Source: Streptomyces umbrinus (GTDB lineage: Bacteria > Actinomycetota > Actinomycetes > Streptomycetales > Streptomycetaceae). From it: 64,000 nucleotides of DNA. The translations under genes were made by a program, and so were the position numbers. The stretch lies in assembly GCF_030817415.1 (NCBI RefSeq), contig NZ_JAUSZI010000002.1, positions 2,356,001 through 2,420,000 of the forward strand, given 5' to 3'. The notes beneath the pieces are model-generated. The model saw only the letters and a program-made list of their open reading frames with translations. It made no database searches and was not told where the DNA came from. Positions 8,233 to 17,500 of the stretch are shown here, in pieces (within the stretch, counting starts at the first letter, position 1; each line of letters opens with the position of its first letter).

Positions 8233-9521
8233 TGGAGCCCAACCGGGTCCGCGACCGGGGCGAGGACATCGGTTCGGCACCGCAGCGTGGCGAAGTAGTC
8301 TTCCTCGCTCTCCGCCCGGCGAATACGCTCCACGCTGCCCCCGCGCCGCAGCAGCAGTTCCTGCGGACGTAGCCGCCCGTTGTAGGTGAAGCCCATCGAA
8401 TGTGCGTGGGCTCCGGTGTCGTGGATGACGAGCAAGTCGCCCTCGGTGACGGTGGGCAAGGTCCGCTGCTCGGCGAATTTGTCGTTGTTTTCGCACAGCG
8501 ACCCGACCACGTCGACCACCTCTTGCCAGCGGTCAGATGCGCCCGGCACGGTGATGTGGTGGTACGCGCCGTACATCGCCGGGCGCATCAGAGCGTTCAT
8601 TCCGGCGTCCACCCCGACGTACTCGCGCCATTTGCTCATCCGGTTGAGCACCCGGGTCACCAGTACACCGTGGGGGCCGGTGACATAGCGTCCGCTCTCG
8701 AACAGCAGGCGGGGGCGGGCCAGTCCTGTGGCCAGCTCCCAGTCCCGCAGCCGCGCGCCGACGGCGGCGCCCAGCGCAGGCAGGTCGAACGACTCCTCCT
8801 CCGGTCGGTACGGAATACCGATGCCTCCGCCTAGATTCACGAAGCTGGGCAGGACGCCGAGATCGCGGTGGAGCGTCTCCGCCTGTTCCAGTAGCAGGTC
8901 CAGACTGAGCAGGAAGGGCTGCGGGGTGAGATAGCCCGATCCCAGCATCATGTGCAGCCCAATGTGTTCGACGCCCATCTGCCTGGCCCTGGCGCATACG
9001 ACGGATAGCCGGTCGGCCCGGATACCGAATTTCGCCGACTGCGGGTCACCGAGGTACGAGGCGCTTGCCTCACGCCCGGCATTGCCCGGGTGCACCCGCA
9101 GGCACAATGTGTCGGGCACCTCACCGCGTTCAGTGAGTTTATCGAGCACGGTCTCATCGTCCACATTGATGAGCACGCCGAGCCGCACCGCCGCGTCCAG
9201 TTCCGCACGGCTGGTGTTGTTGGAGGTGAAGCAAATGTCGTGTCCCACCGCTCCGGCACGGACGGCCGCGGTGAGTTCAGGCAGCGAACTGCAGTCGAAG
9301 CCGAAGCCGTGCGCGGCCAGCAGCTCAAGGACGGCCGGGTTCGGATTGGCTTTGACGGCGTAGTACTCTCGGTAAGGCGTATCGGCGAACGCCCGGTTGA
9401 AAGCTGCGCAGTTCTCCTCGATACCCTGTTCGTCGTAGATATGGAATGGCGTGCCAAAATGTTCCGCAGCCCGTGGCAGCACGGCGTTAAGCCGCCCATC
9501 GAAGTCAGCGCTGATCGGCAT
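8229..9521 (-). CDS. lysA: Diaminopimelate decarboxylase-like PLP enzyme (LysA family)
   Basis: About 430 residues, fold-type III (alanine racemase-like) decarboxylase that converts meso-DAP to L-lysine. The PLP lysine is Lys57 in EYYAVKANPNP. Also present are the HMMLGSG segment, glycine-rich FVNLGGGIGIPY for the phosphate, an Arg-bearing LLFESGRYVTG, and the active-site cysteine motif SLCENNDKFAEQR. Start ATG 9521 has GAGGGG at 8 nt; GTG 9530 is an alternative. It overlaps the upstream methyltransferase by about 17 bp and the downstream dapC by 4 bp. Because every actinomycete already has a housekeeping lysA, this copy probably makes lysine or a decarboxylated DAP derivative for the NRPS module with a lysine-like code. 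Confidence 0.85.
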   Translation of the reverse strand: MPISADFDGRLNAVLPRAAEHFGTPFHIYDEQGIEENCAAFNRAFADTPYREYYAVKANPNPAVLELLAAHGFGFDCSSLPELTAAVRAGAVGHDICFTSNNTSRAELDAAVRLGVLINVDDETVLDKLTERGEVPDTLCLRVHPGNAGREASASYLGDPQSAKFGIRADRLSVVCARARQMGVEHIGLHMMLGSGYLTPQPFLLSLDLLLEQAETLHRDLGVLPSFVNLGGGIGIPYRPEEESFDLPALGAAVGARLRDWELATGLARPRLLFESGRYVTGPHGVLVTRVLNRMSKWREYVGVDAGMNALMRPAMYGAYHHITVPGASDRWQEVVDVVGSLCENNDKFAEQRTLPTVTEGDLLVIHDTGAHAHSMGFTYNGRLRPQELLLRRGGSVERIRRAESEEDYFATLRCRTDVLAPVADPVGLQ

Positions 9522-10233
9522 GGTTGCCACCCCTCAAGGAATCGCCGGGCCGCTCTCCTGCAGTCGCCGTGACCACTGCCCGGATGCGTTCGCCGGACAG
9601 CGGCCGCTCGTACGCGAAGAACTCGACAGTGACCTCGGAGAAACCTGAGGCCAGGGCCTCGTCGCGCAGGTAGGCACCGGACAGCCAGTGGAAGCCCGGG
9701 ACTCCGGGCGCTGCTTGGACGGGTTCGCCGTTTTGGGGGCTGTCGTTGGAAATGATCAGCGTGCCGCGCCCCGTGCCGTCAGTGAGCCATAGGCGGATGC
9801 GGGCCATAAGGCCGGACAGGCCCACGGCGGAGGTGTACAGGTGGCCGAGTAGACCGTCGGCGTAGGTGACGGGCCACACGGCAGAAGGAGCCCAGGTGGT
9901 GACGTCCTCACGCTGCGCAGTGATTCCCTTAGATCGCGCGAGCGCGACCGCTTCGTCCAGGGCGTCGACCGCGAGGACCTCGTAACCGTCGTCCAGGATG
10001 TCCTTCTCCACGACAGCGTTGCCGCTGCCAAGGCTCAGTAACCGGCTCGTTCCGTGGTCCTCGAGTGCGGTGACGAGCTTGTCGTGGATCCATTTGCGAT
10101 AGAGGGCCGAGTAGGTCGACGGCGTGACAGAGTCGCCACGCGCCTGGCCCTGCTCCCATATCTCGTACAAATTGGGCTCGCTATCACGGCGCGGCCGGTA
10201 GAACCGGCGGAGGTCGTCCAGTTTGTCGGGCAC
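9505..10233 (-). CDS. Class I SAM-dependent methyltransferase
   Basis: About 242 residues. The SAM-binding glycine motif I is SRLLSLGSGNAVVEKD (residues ~63-80), followed by an acidic motif II in YEVLAVDALDEA, motif III-like AQREDVTTW and a late VTYADGLLGHLY that takes the motif IV position. Start GTG 10233 follows GAGAGGGAAGCCGC. It is the first gene of the lysA-dapC-dapD-prenyltransferase run and is separated from the NRPS gene upstream by 150 bp containing a promoter-like region. Target unknown: it could methylate an amino acid building block, the free peptide or a carboxylate. It is distinct from the N-methyltransferase domain inside the NRPS at 10385-13411. Confidence 0.75.
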   Translation of the reverse strand: MPDKLDDLRRFYRPRRDSEPNLYEIWEQGQARGDSVTPSTYSALYRKWIHDKLVTALEDHGTSRLLSLGSGNAVVEKDILDDGYEVLAVDALDEAVALARSKGITAQREDVTTWAPSAVWPVTYADGLLGHLYTSAVGLSGLMARIRLWLTDGTGRGTLIISNDSPQNGEPVQAAPGVPGFHWLSGAYLRDEALASGFSEVTVEFFAYERPLSGERIRAVVTATAGERPGDSLRGGNHADQR

Positions 10234-10304
10234 GCGGCTTCCCTCTCAGACGTCTGTGTTCCGGGCGATTGCGGCGAACAGCGTTCAGCCTCGCTCGCCG
10301 ACCT

Positions 10305-10339
10305 TACAGTACTGTATTGACAACTTCTATTTTCACCAA
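10305..10339 (-). promoter_or_regulatory. Candidate promoter with overlapping palindromic operator
   Basis: On the minus strand a -35 like TTGGTG (10334-10339) and a -10 like TACAGT (10311-10316) are separated by exactly 17 bp, in an AT-rich gap 72 bp before the methyltransferase start. The -10 forms half of a perfect 12-bp palindrome, TACAGTACTGTA (10305-10316), the shape of a dimeric repressor site. It would drive the methyltransferase-to-prenyltransferase operon separately from the NRPS genes. No regulator gene is present in the cluster. Confidence 0.4.
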
Positions 10340-10384
10340 TAATTCACTCCAACTGAGTCGCCTATCTCAATGGACTGTCATTAT

Positions 10385-13300
10385 CTACTTCCGGCGGAGT
10401 ACAGGCCTGCGCCGCTTCTCCGCAGCAGCAATCCACAACGCGATCTCTTCTGGCGTTGGGGCCTCAAAGAGCACCATCAGAGACATTTCGATATCGAAGC
10501 ATGTTCGGATGCGGCTCACTAGGCGTGTCGCAATCAATGAGTGCCCGCCAGACGTGAAGAAATTGTCTGTTGCCCCAAATCCGTCAAGCCCGAGGGCCTC
10601 CGCAAAGAGAGAACAGAGAGTTTCCACTACGGGACTCTGAGGCTGGCGCTCACTAATTACCGCTGCCGCTCCAAGTTCGGACAACTGACTTCGATCCAAC
10701 TTTCCATTGTGCGTCAGAGGAAATTCCTCCAACGAAACGAAGGAGGTAGGGACCATATACAACGGAAGCCGAGCACTCAGGAATGAGGCCAACTCCAGAC
10801 TGCTTACAGCCTCCGTCTGACCGCTGTGTGGGGAGTTCGTGAGACCTTCGCGGCTACCACTATCAACTACTCGTCGCCAATTGACGCAGTCGCTTGACAC
10901 CGCTTCCTTATTCGTAAAGACCACGTCGAACATATAAGGATGATCGGACCATGTCGGTATAGCGTCGATTCCTAGGCCTTCACCAAGCGAGCAGAAGGCG
11001 TTAGGACTTTCTGGGCCCGGACCTGGACCAGAGGCTCCACTTGTGAGACGCAGGTTCGGAATGCTGAGTACCCGAAGTGTTTCTCCCCTCAATTCACGCA
11101 GCAGCCCCCTAAGCTCCGCGAGACTGCTGACGCTCTCACCCCAACGGTAGTCCCGGAACCTTGTTTCAGGCGCCTTCTTGCCTGCCATCTTAGTGTGCAG
11201 TATTACATCGTATCGATACCGAGTCAGCTCGTTAACTGCCTTGCCACTTTTTATTCTGATGTCAGCGTTCTCGAACGCAAGAATACGGTCGCCCAGTGCA
11301 GTGAAGAATGCCGGGTCAACTAGCAGTTCAATCTCTCGCGCCAAGCTCGTCGACTTTTGCAGAGCAATCCGTTCGACATCGCTACCAACCTTGCCCATTG
11401 CCACCGCAGCATGAAATTCATCCAAGAGGCGAAGATTGCGGACGTCCCCTACAAAGATATTTCCTCCAGGCCGCAGAGCCTGAGACGCTTGCGCAAGCAC
11501 ATCCTCCAGATACGACCTAGAGGGAAAGTACTGTATAACCGAATTAATGACGATGGTATCAAAGTACGCTTCAGGGATCCCAGAATAGTCGTCCGCCGCT
11601 CTAACTCGAATATGGACCTTGGAGCGCAATTCTGAAACTCCCGCAACGTCTTCCAAGAGCTTTTTCATTGCTACTGCTGAGAAATCCGTTGCCCAATATT
11701 CCTCACAGTGCGGAGCCAGCTTCTCCAAGATAGATCCGGCTCCAGCGCCGATTTCGAGTACGCGTCGTGGTTTCAGCGAGATGAGCCTCTGTACGATCTC
11801 GTCACGCCACTCTTGCATTTCCTCTACGGGAATCCTGGACCCATCTGTACTACTTGTCCAACCTTCGAATCCTCTGCCGAAAGGAGCCCTGCTCGATGTT
11901 TCAAAATGCTCCTCATGAAAATTCCGCCACTCGTTAATGTAGTACTGAGACTGCTTTCCGTTGGAAGCGTCCCGCTCTGGGATGAAGTAGGCGATGAGGC
12001 ATTTGTCGCCGGGCTGGTTCTCACGGACTAGGACCACGGCCCGGGCAACGCCCGGGTGGCCGGTCAGGACGGATTCGATCTCGCCAGGCTCGACCCGGAA
12101 ACCGCGGATCTTCACCTGCTCATCCGCCCGGGACAGGAAATCAAGCTGTCCGTCGGAACGCCAGCGCACGATGTCACCCGTGCGGTACATCCGCTCACCT
12201 GTGCCGAACGGGCATGCAACGAACCGCTCCGCAGTCAGGCCCGGATGGTTGAGGTAACCGCGGGCCAGGCCCGCCCCGCTCACATACAGCTCACCCGCAA
12301 CGCCCACTGCCACCGGGCGCAGCTCTGCGTCCAGCACGAACAGCCGTGTGTTCGACACCGGCGCGCCAATAGGAGGCACCTCACCGGCCACCAACGGGAA
12401 ACTCAGTGTTGCGGCAACAGTCGACTCCGTCGGGCCGTAGCCGTTCAGCATCCGCCTGCCCGGAGCCCAGTCATTGACCAACTCCACCGAGCACACATCA
12501 CCGCCGACGAGCAGGGTGCGCAACTCGGGCAGGTCTCGCGCTGGGACGGTGGCCAGGACTGGAGCGGGGGCACTGAGGTGTGTGATCCTCTCGCTTTCCA
12601 GGGCCAGAAGCAGATCCTCTCCCAGCAGCTTGTCTGTGTCAGACACGATCACGGTGGCGCCGCTGACAAGTCCGAAGAAGATTTCAGCGGTCCATGCGTC
12701 GAAGCTGGGCGACACAATGTTCAGCAGACGGCTTCCCTCACCGAGCCCCAAACGCGAAGTGTGGTCTTTGATGAGGCTGCTGAGTCCGGTGTGGGAGACG
12801 AGTACGGCCTTAGGGAGGCCGGTGGATCCAGAGGTGTAAATGAGGTAAGCAGAGTTTTGGTGGTGCAGGGGTCGGACTCGGTGGCTGTTGGTCGGATTGG
12901 TGGTGGATTGCTGAGCGATGACAGGATCGGTGGTCAGCAGACGGGTGCCGGCTGGGTGACCGACCGTGACGGCTTCGGTGGCCAGGAGCAAGTCGGGCGC
13001 TGCGTCCTGAAGCATGAACGCGATGCGTTCCGGAGGGTATTCAGGGTCCAGAGGGAGGTAGGCAGCGCCAGCTTTCATGGTTGCGAGAACGGCAGTGATC
13101 AGCTCGTGCGACCGTGGGATAGCCAGAGCGACGATGTCCTCAGGGCCGATGCCCTGGCTGATCAGGTACCAGGCCAGCTGGTTGGCCCGAGCGTTGAGTT
13201 GGGAATATGTCAGGGTGTGGTCTTCGAACTCAACGGCGACTGCGTCGGGGGTGGTCCCCACTCGGGCCTCGAACAGGTCCGGCAGCGTGGCTGGCTCGAC

Positions 13301-13411
13301 CTCGTGCCGTGTGCGGTTCCACTCCACCAGCACCTGGTGCCACTCTCGTTCGGATAGCACCTTAGATTCCAGCGCCGGGCGCATCGGCTCGGTGGGCAAA
13401 ACTTGCTTCAT
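10385..13411 (-). CDS. NRPS starter protein, A-MT-T
   Basis: 1008 residues with no condensation domain, so probably the loading protein. Adenylation domain ~25-470: [20 protein letters not shown] (A3), NGYGPTES (A5), [14 protein letters not shown] and YRTGDIVRW (A7). An N-methyltransferase domain is inserted before A10 (~480-850) with SAM motif [16 protein letters not shown] and [11 protein letters not shown]10 follows as [12 protein letters not shown]. The carrier domain is ~930-1000 with [15 protein letters not shown]. My hand-aligned specificity code is D-A-A-S-L-G-G-V-A-K. Small residues at 239, 278, 301 and 322 leave a large pocket, which could suit an aromatic such as Trp (inference). 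The product would be N-methylated on the activated residue. Start ATG 13411 has a GGGAGA site. Its carrier would donate to the C domain of the protein at 20835-24038. Confidence 0.9.
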   Translation of the reverse strand: MKQVLPTEPMRPALESKVLSEREWHQVLVEWNRTRHEVEPATLPDLFEARVGTTPDAVAVEFEDHTLTYSQLNARANQLAWYLISQGIGPEDIVALAIPRSHELITAVLATMKAGAAYLPLDPEYPPERIAFMLQDAAPDLLLATEAVTVGHPAGTRLLTTDPVIAQQSTTNPTNSHRVRPLHHQNSAYLIYTSGSTGLPKAVLVSHTGLSSLIKDHTSRLGLGEGSRLLNIVSPSFDAWTAEIFFGLVSGATVIVSDTDKLLGEDLLLALESERITHLSAPAPVLATVPARDLPELRTLLVGGDVCSVELVNDWAPGRRMLNGYGPTESTVAATLSFPLVAGEVPPIGAPVSNTRLFVLDAELRPVAVGVAGELYVSGAGLARGYLNHPGLTAERFVACPFGTGERMYRTGDIVRWRSDGQLDFLSRADEQVKIRGFRVEPGEIESVLTGHPGVARAVVLVRENQPGDKCLIAYFIPERDASNGKQSQYYINEWRNFHEEHFETSSRAPFGRGFEGWTSSTDGSRIPVEEMQEWRDEIVQRLISLKPRRVLEIGAGAGSILEKLAPHCEEYWATDFSAVAMKKLLEDVAGVSELRSKVHIRVRAADDYSGIPEAYFDTIVINSVIQYFPSRSYLEDVLAQASQALRPGGNIFVGDVRNLRLLDEFHAAVAMGKVGSDVERIALQKSTSLAREIELLVDPAFFTALGDRILAFENADIRIKSGKAVNELTRYRYDVILHTKMAGKKAPETRFRDYRWGESVSSLAELRGLLRELRGETLRVLSIPNLRLTSGASGPGPGPESPNAFCSLGEGLGIDAIPTWSDHPYMFDVVFTNKEAVSSDCVNWRRVVDSGSREGLTNSPHSGQTEAVSSLELASFLSARLPLYMVPTSFVSLEEFPLTHNGKLDRSQLSELGAAAVISERQPQSPVVETLCSLFAEALGLDGFGATDNFFTSGGHSLIATRLVSRIRTCFDIEMSLMVLFEAPTPEEIALWIAAAEKRRRPVLRRK

Positions 13412-13551
13412 TGGACTAAATCTCCCTGATGCTACGGCTCAACAGTAAACGGAGCTTTTTCGGAGAACGGTCGAAAGAGTCGTATTTACATTGCGGCCCA
13501 GCCCGGAACTATCGCATCTGCGCAGGAAATTGGGTGACAGTTCCGGAGTAG

Positions 13552-14508
13552 TCAGGACTGGTCACGACGACCGGCAAAGAACATCCGGACCTGCCGGGAT
13601 ATCTCCGCGATTGAAGTATCTCTGGTCATCATATCAATGTGATCCCCAGAGACATCGACCACTCGAACGTCGTTTCGGTAGAGCGATTTCCAGAATGCAA
13701 GGTATTGCGCGGGCCCTCCCTCTCTGTACTTGGATTCGCCAGAGCCGCTTCGGCCGTCGTCGCTGATCACCAGCGTGACGTTGGCCCGGGAAACCTCGGG
13801 CATGTAGTTTCCGGCAGCCTCCATGATTCCGCCCAGCGCGCCAAACGGGAGCCATTCATCCAATCCGGGAGATTCATTCATAAATTCAAGGGAATCCACG
13901 AAGCGCCGGAATTTTGTTTCGATCTCAGTGCGCCTAGTACCATTAGCCGCGCGCCCCTCGAGCCAGATCTCGCTAGCCTTACGATATGCGTCACCATAAT
14001 AGAGCATTCGGCGTCGGATGCCGGTCTGAACTGTCGGAGGCTCCAATAGGAAAATCGCGTCCACCTCATCCGGGTGCTGTTGACCGATTTCGTGGGCAAC
14101 CAGCCCGCCAAATGACCATCCCAGCACACGGTAAGGCCCAGTCGGTTGGACTCTTTTCATCTCCTCCCAATAGCGGTTCGCCATTTCCGGTATGCTTCTG
14201 TACGGAACCTCGCTGGGATCCATTCCCGCAGCCTGAATTCCGTAGGTTCGGCAGGAGCCTGCCAGTTTCTGGGCGAGCGCCTTATACCAGTGGGCACTAC
14301 CGCCGCTGGGGTGAATGCAGAACAAGACCTGATCATTAGTGAGCGCCGATTCCTCAGACGCAAACTCAAGGGTCAAGGCCCCCAGCGATGAACACGGTTG
14401 CCCCGTGACGGCCTCTGCGATCTCCGCGATGGACCTGTGCTGCATGACCTGGCGTACCGACACGTCGATGCCGACATCCTGTAGACGAGTCGCGAACCGC
14501 CACAGCTC
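13552..14508 (-). CDS. NRPS: second half of terminal carrier domain plus thioesterase (out of frame with upstream part)
   Basis: This frame continues the protein encoded at 14366-20812 after a one-base shift at 14509. It opens ELWRFATRLQDVGIDVSVRQ and VMQHRSIAEIAEAV, the C-terminal half of a T domain. It then encodes a type I thioesterase of ~250 residues: VLFCIHPSGGSAHWY, nucleophile Ser in VLGWSFGGLVAHE (GxSxG) and catalytic His in VSGDHIDMM. The usual Asp position reads LLEPP, giving Glu, as far as I can align it. The TE would release the tetrapeptide by hydrolysis or cyclisation. No start codon with a ribosome site precedes it, so as assembled it would be made only by frameshifting. It ends 140 bp before the starter NRPS gene. 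Confidence 0.8.
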   Translation of the reverse strand, partial: ELWRFATRLQDVGIDVSVRQVMQHRSIAEIAEAVTGQPCSSLGALTLEFASEESALTNDQVLFCIHPSGGSAHWYKALAQKLAGSCRTYGIQAAGMDPSEVPYRSIPEMANRYWEEMKRVQPTGPYRVLGWSFGGLVAHEIGQQHPDEVDAIFLLEPPTVQTGIRRRMLYYGDAYRKASEIWLEGRAANGTRRTEIETKFRRFVDSLEFMNESPGLDEWLPFGALGGIMEAAGNYMPEVSRANVTLVISDDGRSGSGESKYREGGPAQYLAFWKSLYRNDVRVVDVSGDHIDMMTRDTSIAEISRQVRMFFAGRRDQS

Positions 14509-17500
14509 TGAGTGAGTGTCCGCCGAGGTCGAAGAAGTTGTCGTGGATGCCGATGCGGTCGATGCCGAGGACGTCGGACCAGATGTCGGCGATGGCGGTT
14601 TCGATCTCGTTGCGGGGGGCTGTGTAGGTGTCGGCGAGGTCGGGACGCTCACTTGGAGGCTTGGGCAGGGCTTTGCGGTCGATCTTGCCGTTGGGGGTGA
14701 GAGGCAGGGCCGGCAGGCTGACGAACCATCCGGGGACCATGTAGTCGGGAAGGGTGCGCTTGCACCAGGCACGCAGAGCGGGTGTGCCCGGGTCAGCGCC
14801 GGCGGTGGGTGCGATGTAGGCGACGAGGCGCTTGTCACCGGAAGTGTCTTCGCGGACCATGACGACGGCGGCGGTGATCTGGTCATGCGAGGTGAGTACT
14901 GTCTCGATTTCTCCGAGTTCGATGCGCAGACCGCGGAGTTTGACCTGGTGGTCGACGCGTCCGACGAATTCGAGGTTCCCGTCGGGAAGCCAGCGGACAC
15001 GGTCGCCGCTGCGGTAAAGGCGGGCGTGCGGGTCCGCGGAGAAGGGGTGCGGGACAAATTTCTCCCGGGTGAGCTCGGGCTGGTTCAGATAGCCACGTGC
15101 GAGGCCGACCCCACCGATCCACAACTCGCCGGGGACCCCGATGGGTGCGAGCTGCCCGTACTCATCCATCACGTACACCTCAGTGTTCGCAATCGGACGC
15201 CCGATCGGCATCGTCAGGCCCTTGGAAGATCTCTCCCCCACCAGATACGAAGTCGCGAAGGTAGTCGTCTCCGTCGGTCCGTAGAGGTGGACCAACTGCT
15301 CCGGCCCATGCTCGCTTGCACCAAGTTCTACCGCGACGGCTTGGTCGACGAGCTCACCGCCATAAAGAATTCTTCTGACACCGGCGAACGCATCAGGGCG
15401 GTCCAGTATGTGCTGGTTAAAGAGCGCAGACGTCAGGAATAACACCGAAACGCGATGACTTCGCAAGGCAGCCTGTAAAGATGCGGAATTGAGTACTGTG
15501 TCCTTTTCCAGGACAGCCACCGAGCCTCCAGCTACCAGGGGAGCCCAGCACTCGAATGTAAAGGCATCGAAGGAGGAGCTCGCGGCCTGGGCCACCACAT
15601 CTTCCGAAGTTAGCGGGGCAAACCAGTTACTTCCCACGAGTCGGCAAATCGAGCGGTGCTCGATCATGACGCCCTTGGGTATCCCGGTGGAGCCGGAGGT
15701 ATAGATGACATAGGCGAGAGCGTCGGGGGTCGCCTGCGGCCGCAGGTCGGCATCGGCGAGAGCGTCCAGAACCGGCCGGTCCCGGTCCATCAGCACGCAC
15801 TCAACGCCGCTACCGGCAAACCGCTGGACCAGCGCCGCCTGGGTGACCATCAGTGACGCATGGGTGTCGCGAAGCATGAACTCCAGGCGCTGCTCGGGAT
15901 AGTCGGGATCCATCGGCACGTAGGCCGCGCCAGCCTTCAGGATGCCGAGCAGCGCAATGATCATGTCCGGGCCGCGCTCCAGACACACCGCGACCAGACT
16001 CCCGGCACCCGCTCCCTGCCCCATCAGGTGACGAGCCAGCTGATTGGCCCGCGCGTTCAACTCCCGGTAGGTGAGCTGACTCTCCCCGCAGACCACCGCA
16101 ACCGCACCCGGCACCCGGGCCACCTGCCGCTCAACCAACTCATGCACCGTCAGCTCATCGGCAAAGACAACCGCCGTGTCATTCCACGCCCCCAGCAACA
16201 ACTCCCGCTCCGCGGCCGAGAGTATATCAATGCTCCCAAGAGGCACAGTCGGACGGTCTGCTACGCACTGCAGCGCGGCCACAAAGTTTTTCATCAGCCT
16301 CTCGATCGTAGCCCGATCGAAAAGTTCCGTTGAATATTCCACATTGCCGACGATTTCCCCGTCTTCCCGTTCCGTGAGGAAGACAGAGAGATCGAACTTG
16401 GAGGTGTGCGTCGTTAGTTCGAGAGGTGAAATATCGAGATCACCAAGAACCCATTTCCCTTGATTCCCATTCTGAAGCGCGAAGGTGGTTTGCACTAACG
16501 GCGCAAGCGTGAGATCCCGATCAGGGGCAAGGGCCTCGACGAGTTTCTGGTACGGAAGATCCTGATGTGTATATGCCTGCAGTGTCGTTTCCTTGACCTG
16601 CTCGAGGAACTCTCCGAACGTTGGGTTCCCGCTCAGGTCAGAGCGAATTATCAATGTATTCACAAAGAAACCGACCAGATTCTCAACCTCTACTTGGTTC
16701 CGGCCAGAAATGGGGGTGGCAACCGAAATGTCATGCTGTCCGCTCCAGCGAGAAAGCACGACCTGGAGGACTGCAAGAGAGACCATGAATAACGAAGCGC
16801 CACGCTCGAGTGCAACGGTCCGCAGCTTCACAGCGACCGATGTAGGAACCACAAACGAAACCTCGCCTCCGGCTTTCGACCGGATTGGAGGGCGAGTTCG
16901 ATCAGTGGGGAGTTCCAGTGGCTCCAAATCAGTTAGTTCTTCCTGCCAGTAAGCCAGATGCCGTTCCAGTGTTGAACCAGACAACCACTCATTCTGCCAA
17001 GCAGCAAAGTCTTTGTACTGCACGGGCAGTTCGGTGAGCCTTGCTGCTGCGCCGGTGAGCGCATCCTCATACAGTGCTTCGAGCTCGCGGGTCAAAACTC
17101 CTAGAGACCAGCCATCTGCAACGATGTGGTGTAGTGATATGGTAAGCCACCATTCGCTGCCAGCGAGGCGAACAGCCATACTGCGGAGCAGTCGGCCTGA
17201 TGTCAGGTCGAAGGACTTGGACGCCTCAGCATCAACCGCCGCCCGAGCCTCGGTTGCTCGGGTCCTGTCGTCGGGCACCGCGGAGAGGTCCAGCAGGCTG
17301 ATCTCGACGTGCCATGGGGCATCGACGACCTGGATTGGCTCTCCATTACTGCCTCGCACAAATTTGGTTCTCAACGTCTCATGTCTGGCGACCAGGTTAG
17401 ACAATGCTGTTTCGAGCGCGTCGATTTCGAGATTTCCTTTGATCTGGAAACCCATTGGGATGATGTACTCTGGACTCCCTGGCTCCAACTGGTCCAAAAA

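Noticed and set aside
12056..13357. 433-codon plus frame opposite the starter NRPS
   Set aside because: Shadow of a well-supported adenylation domain; no protein pattern.
13552..15057. Upstream part (14510-15057) of the minus frame that contains the thioesterase
   Set aside because: Only 13552-14508 is real coding sequence; the Ser/Thr/Pro-rich part is the wrong frame of the NRPS adenylation domain and recurs at each repeat copy.
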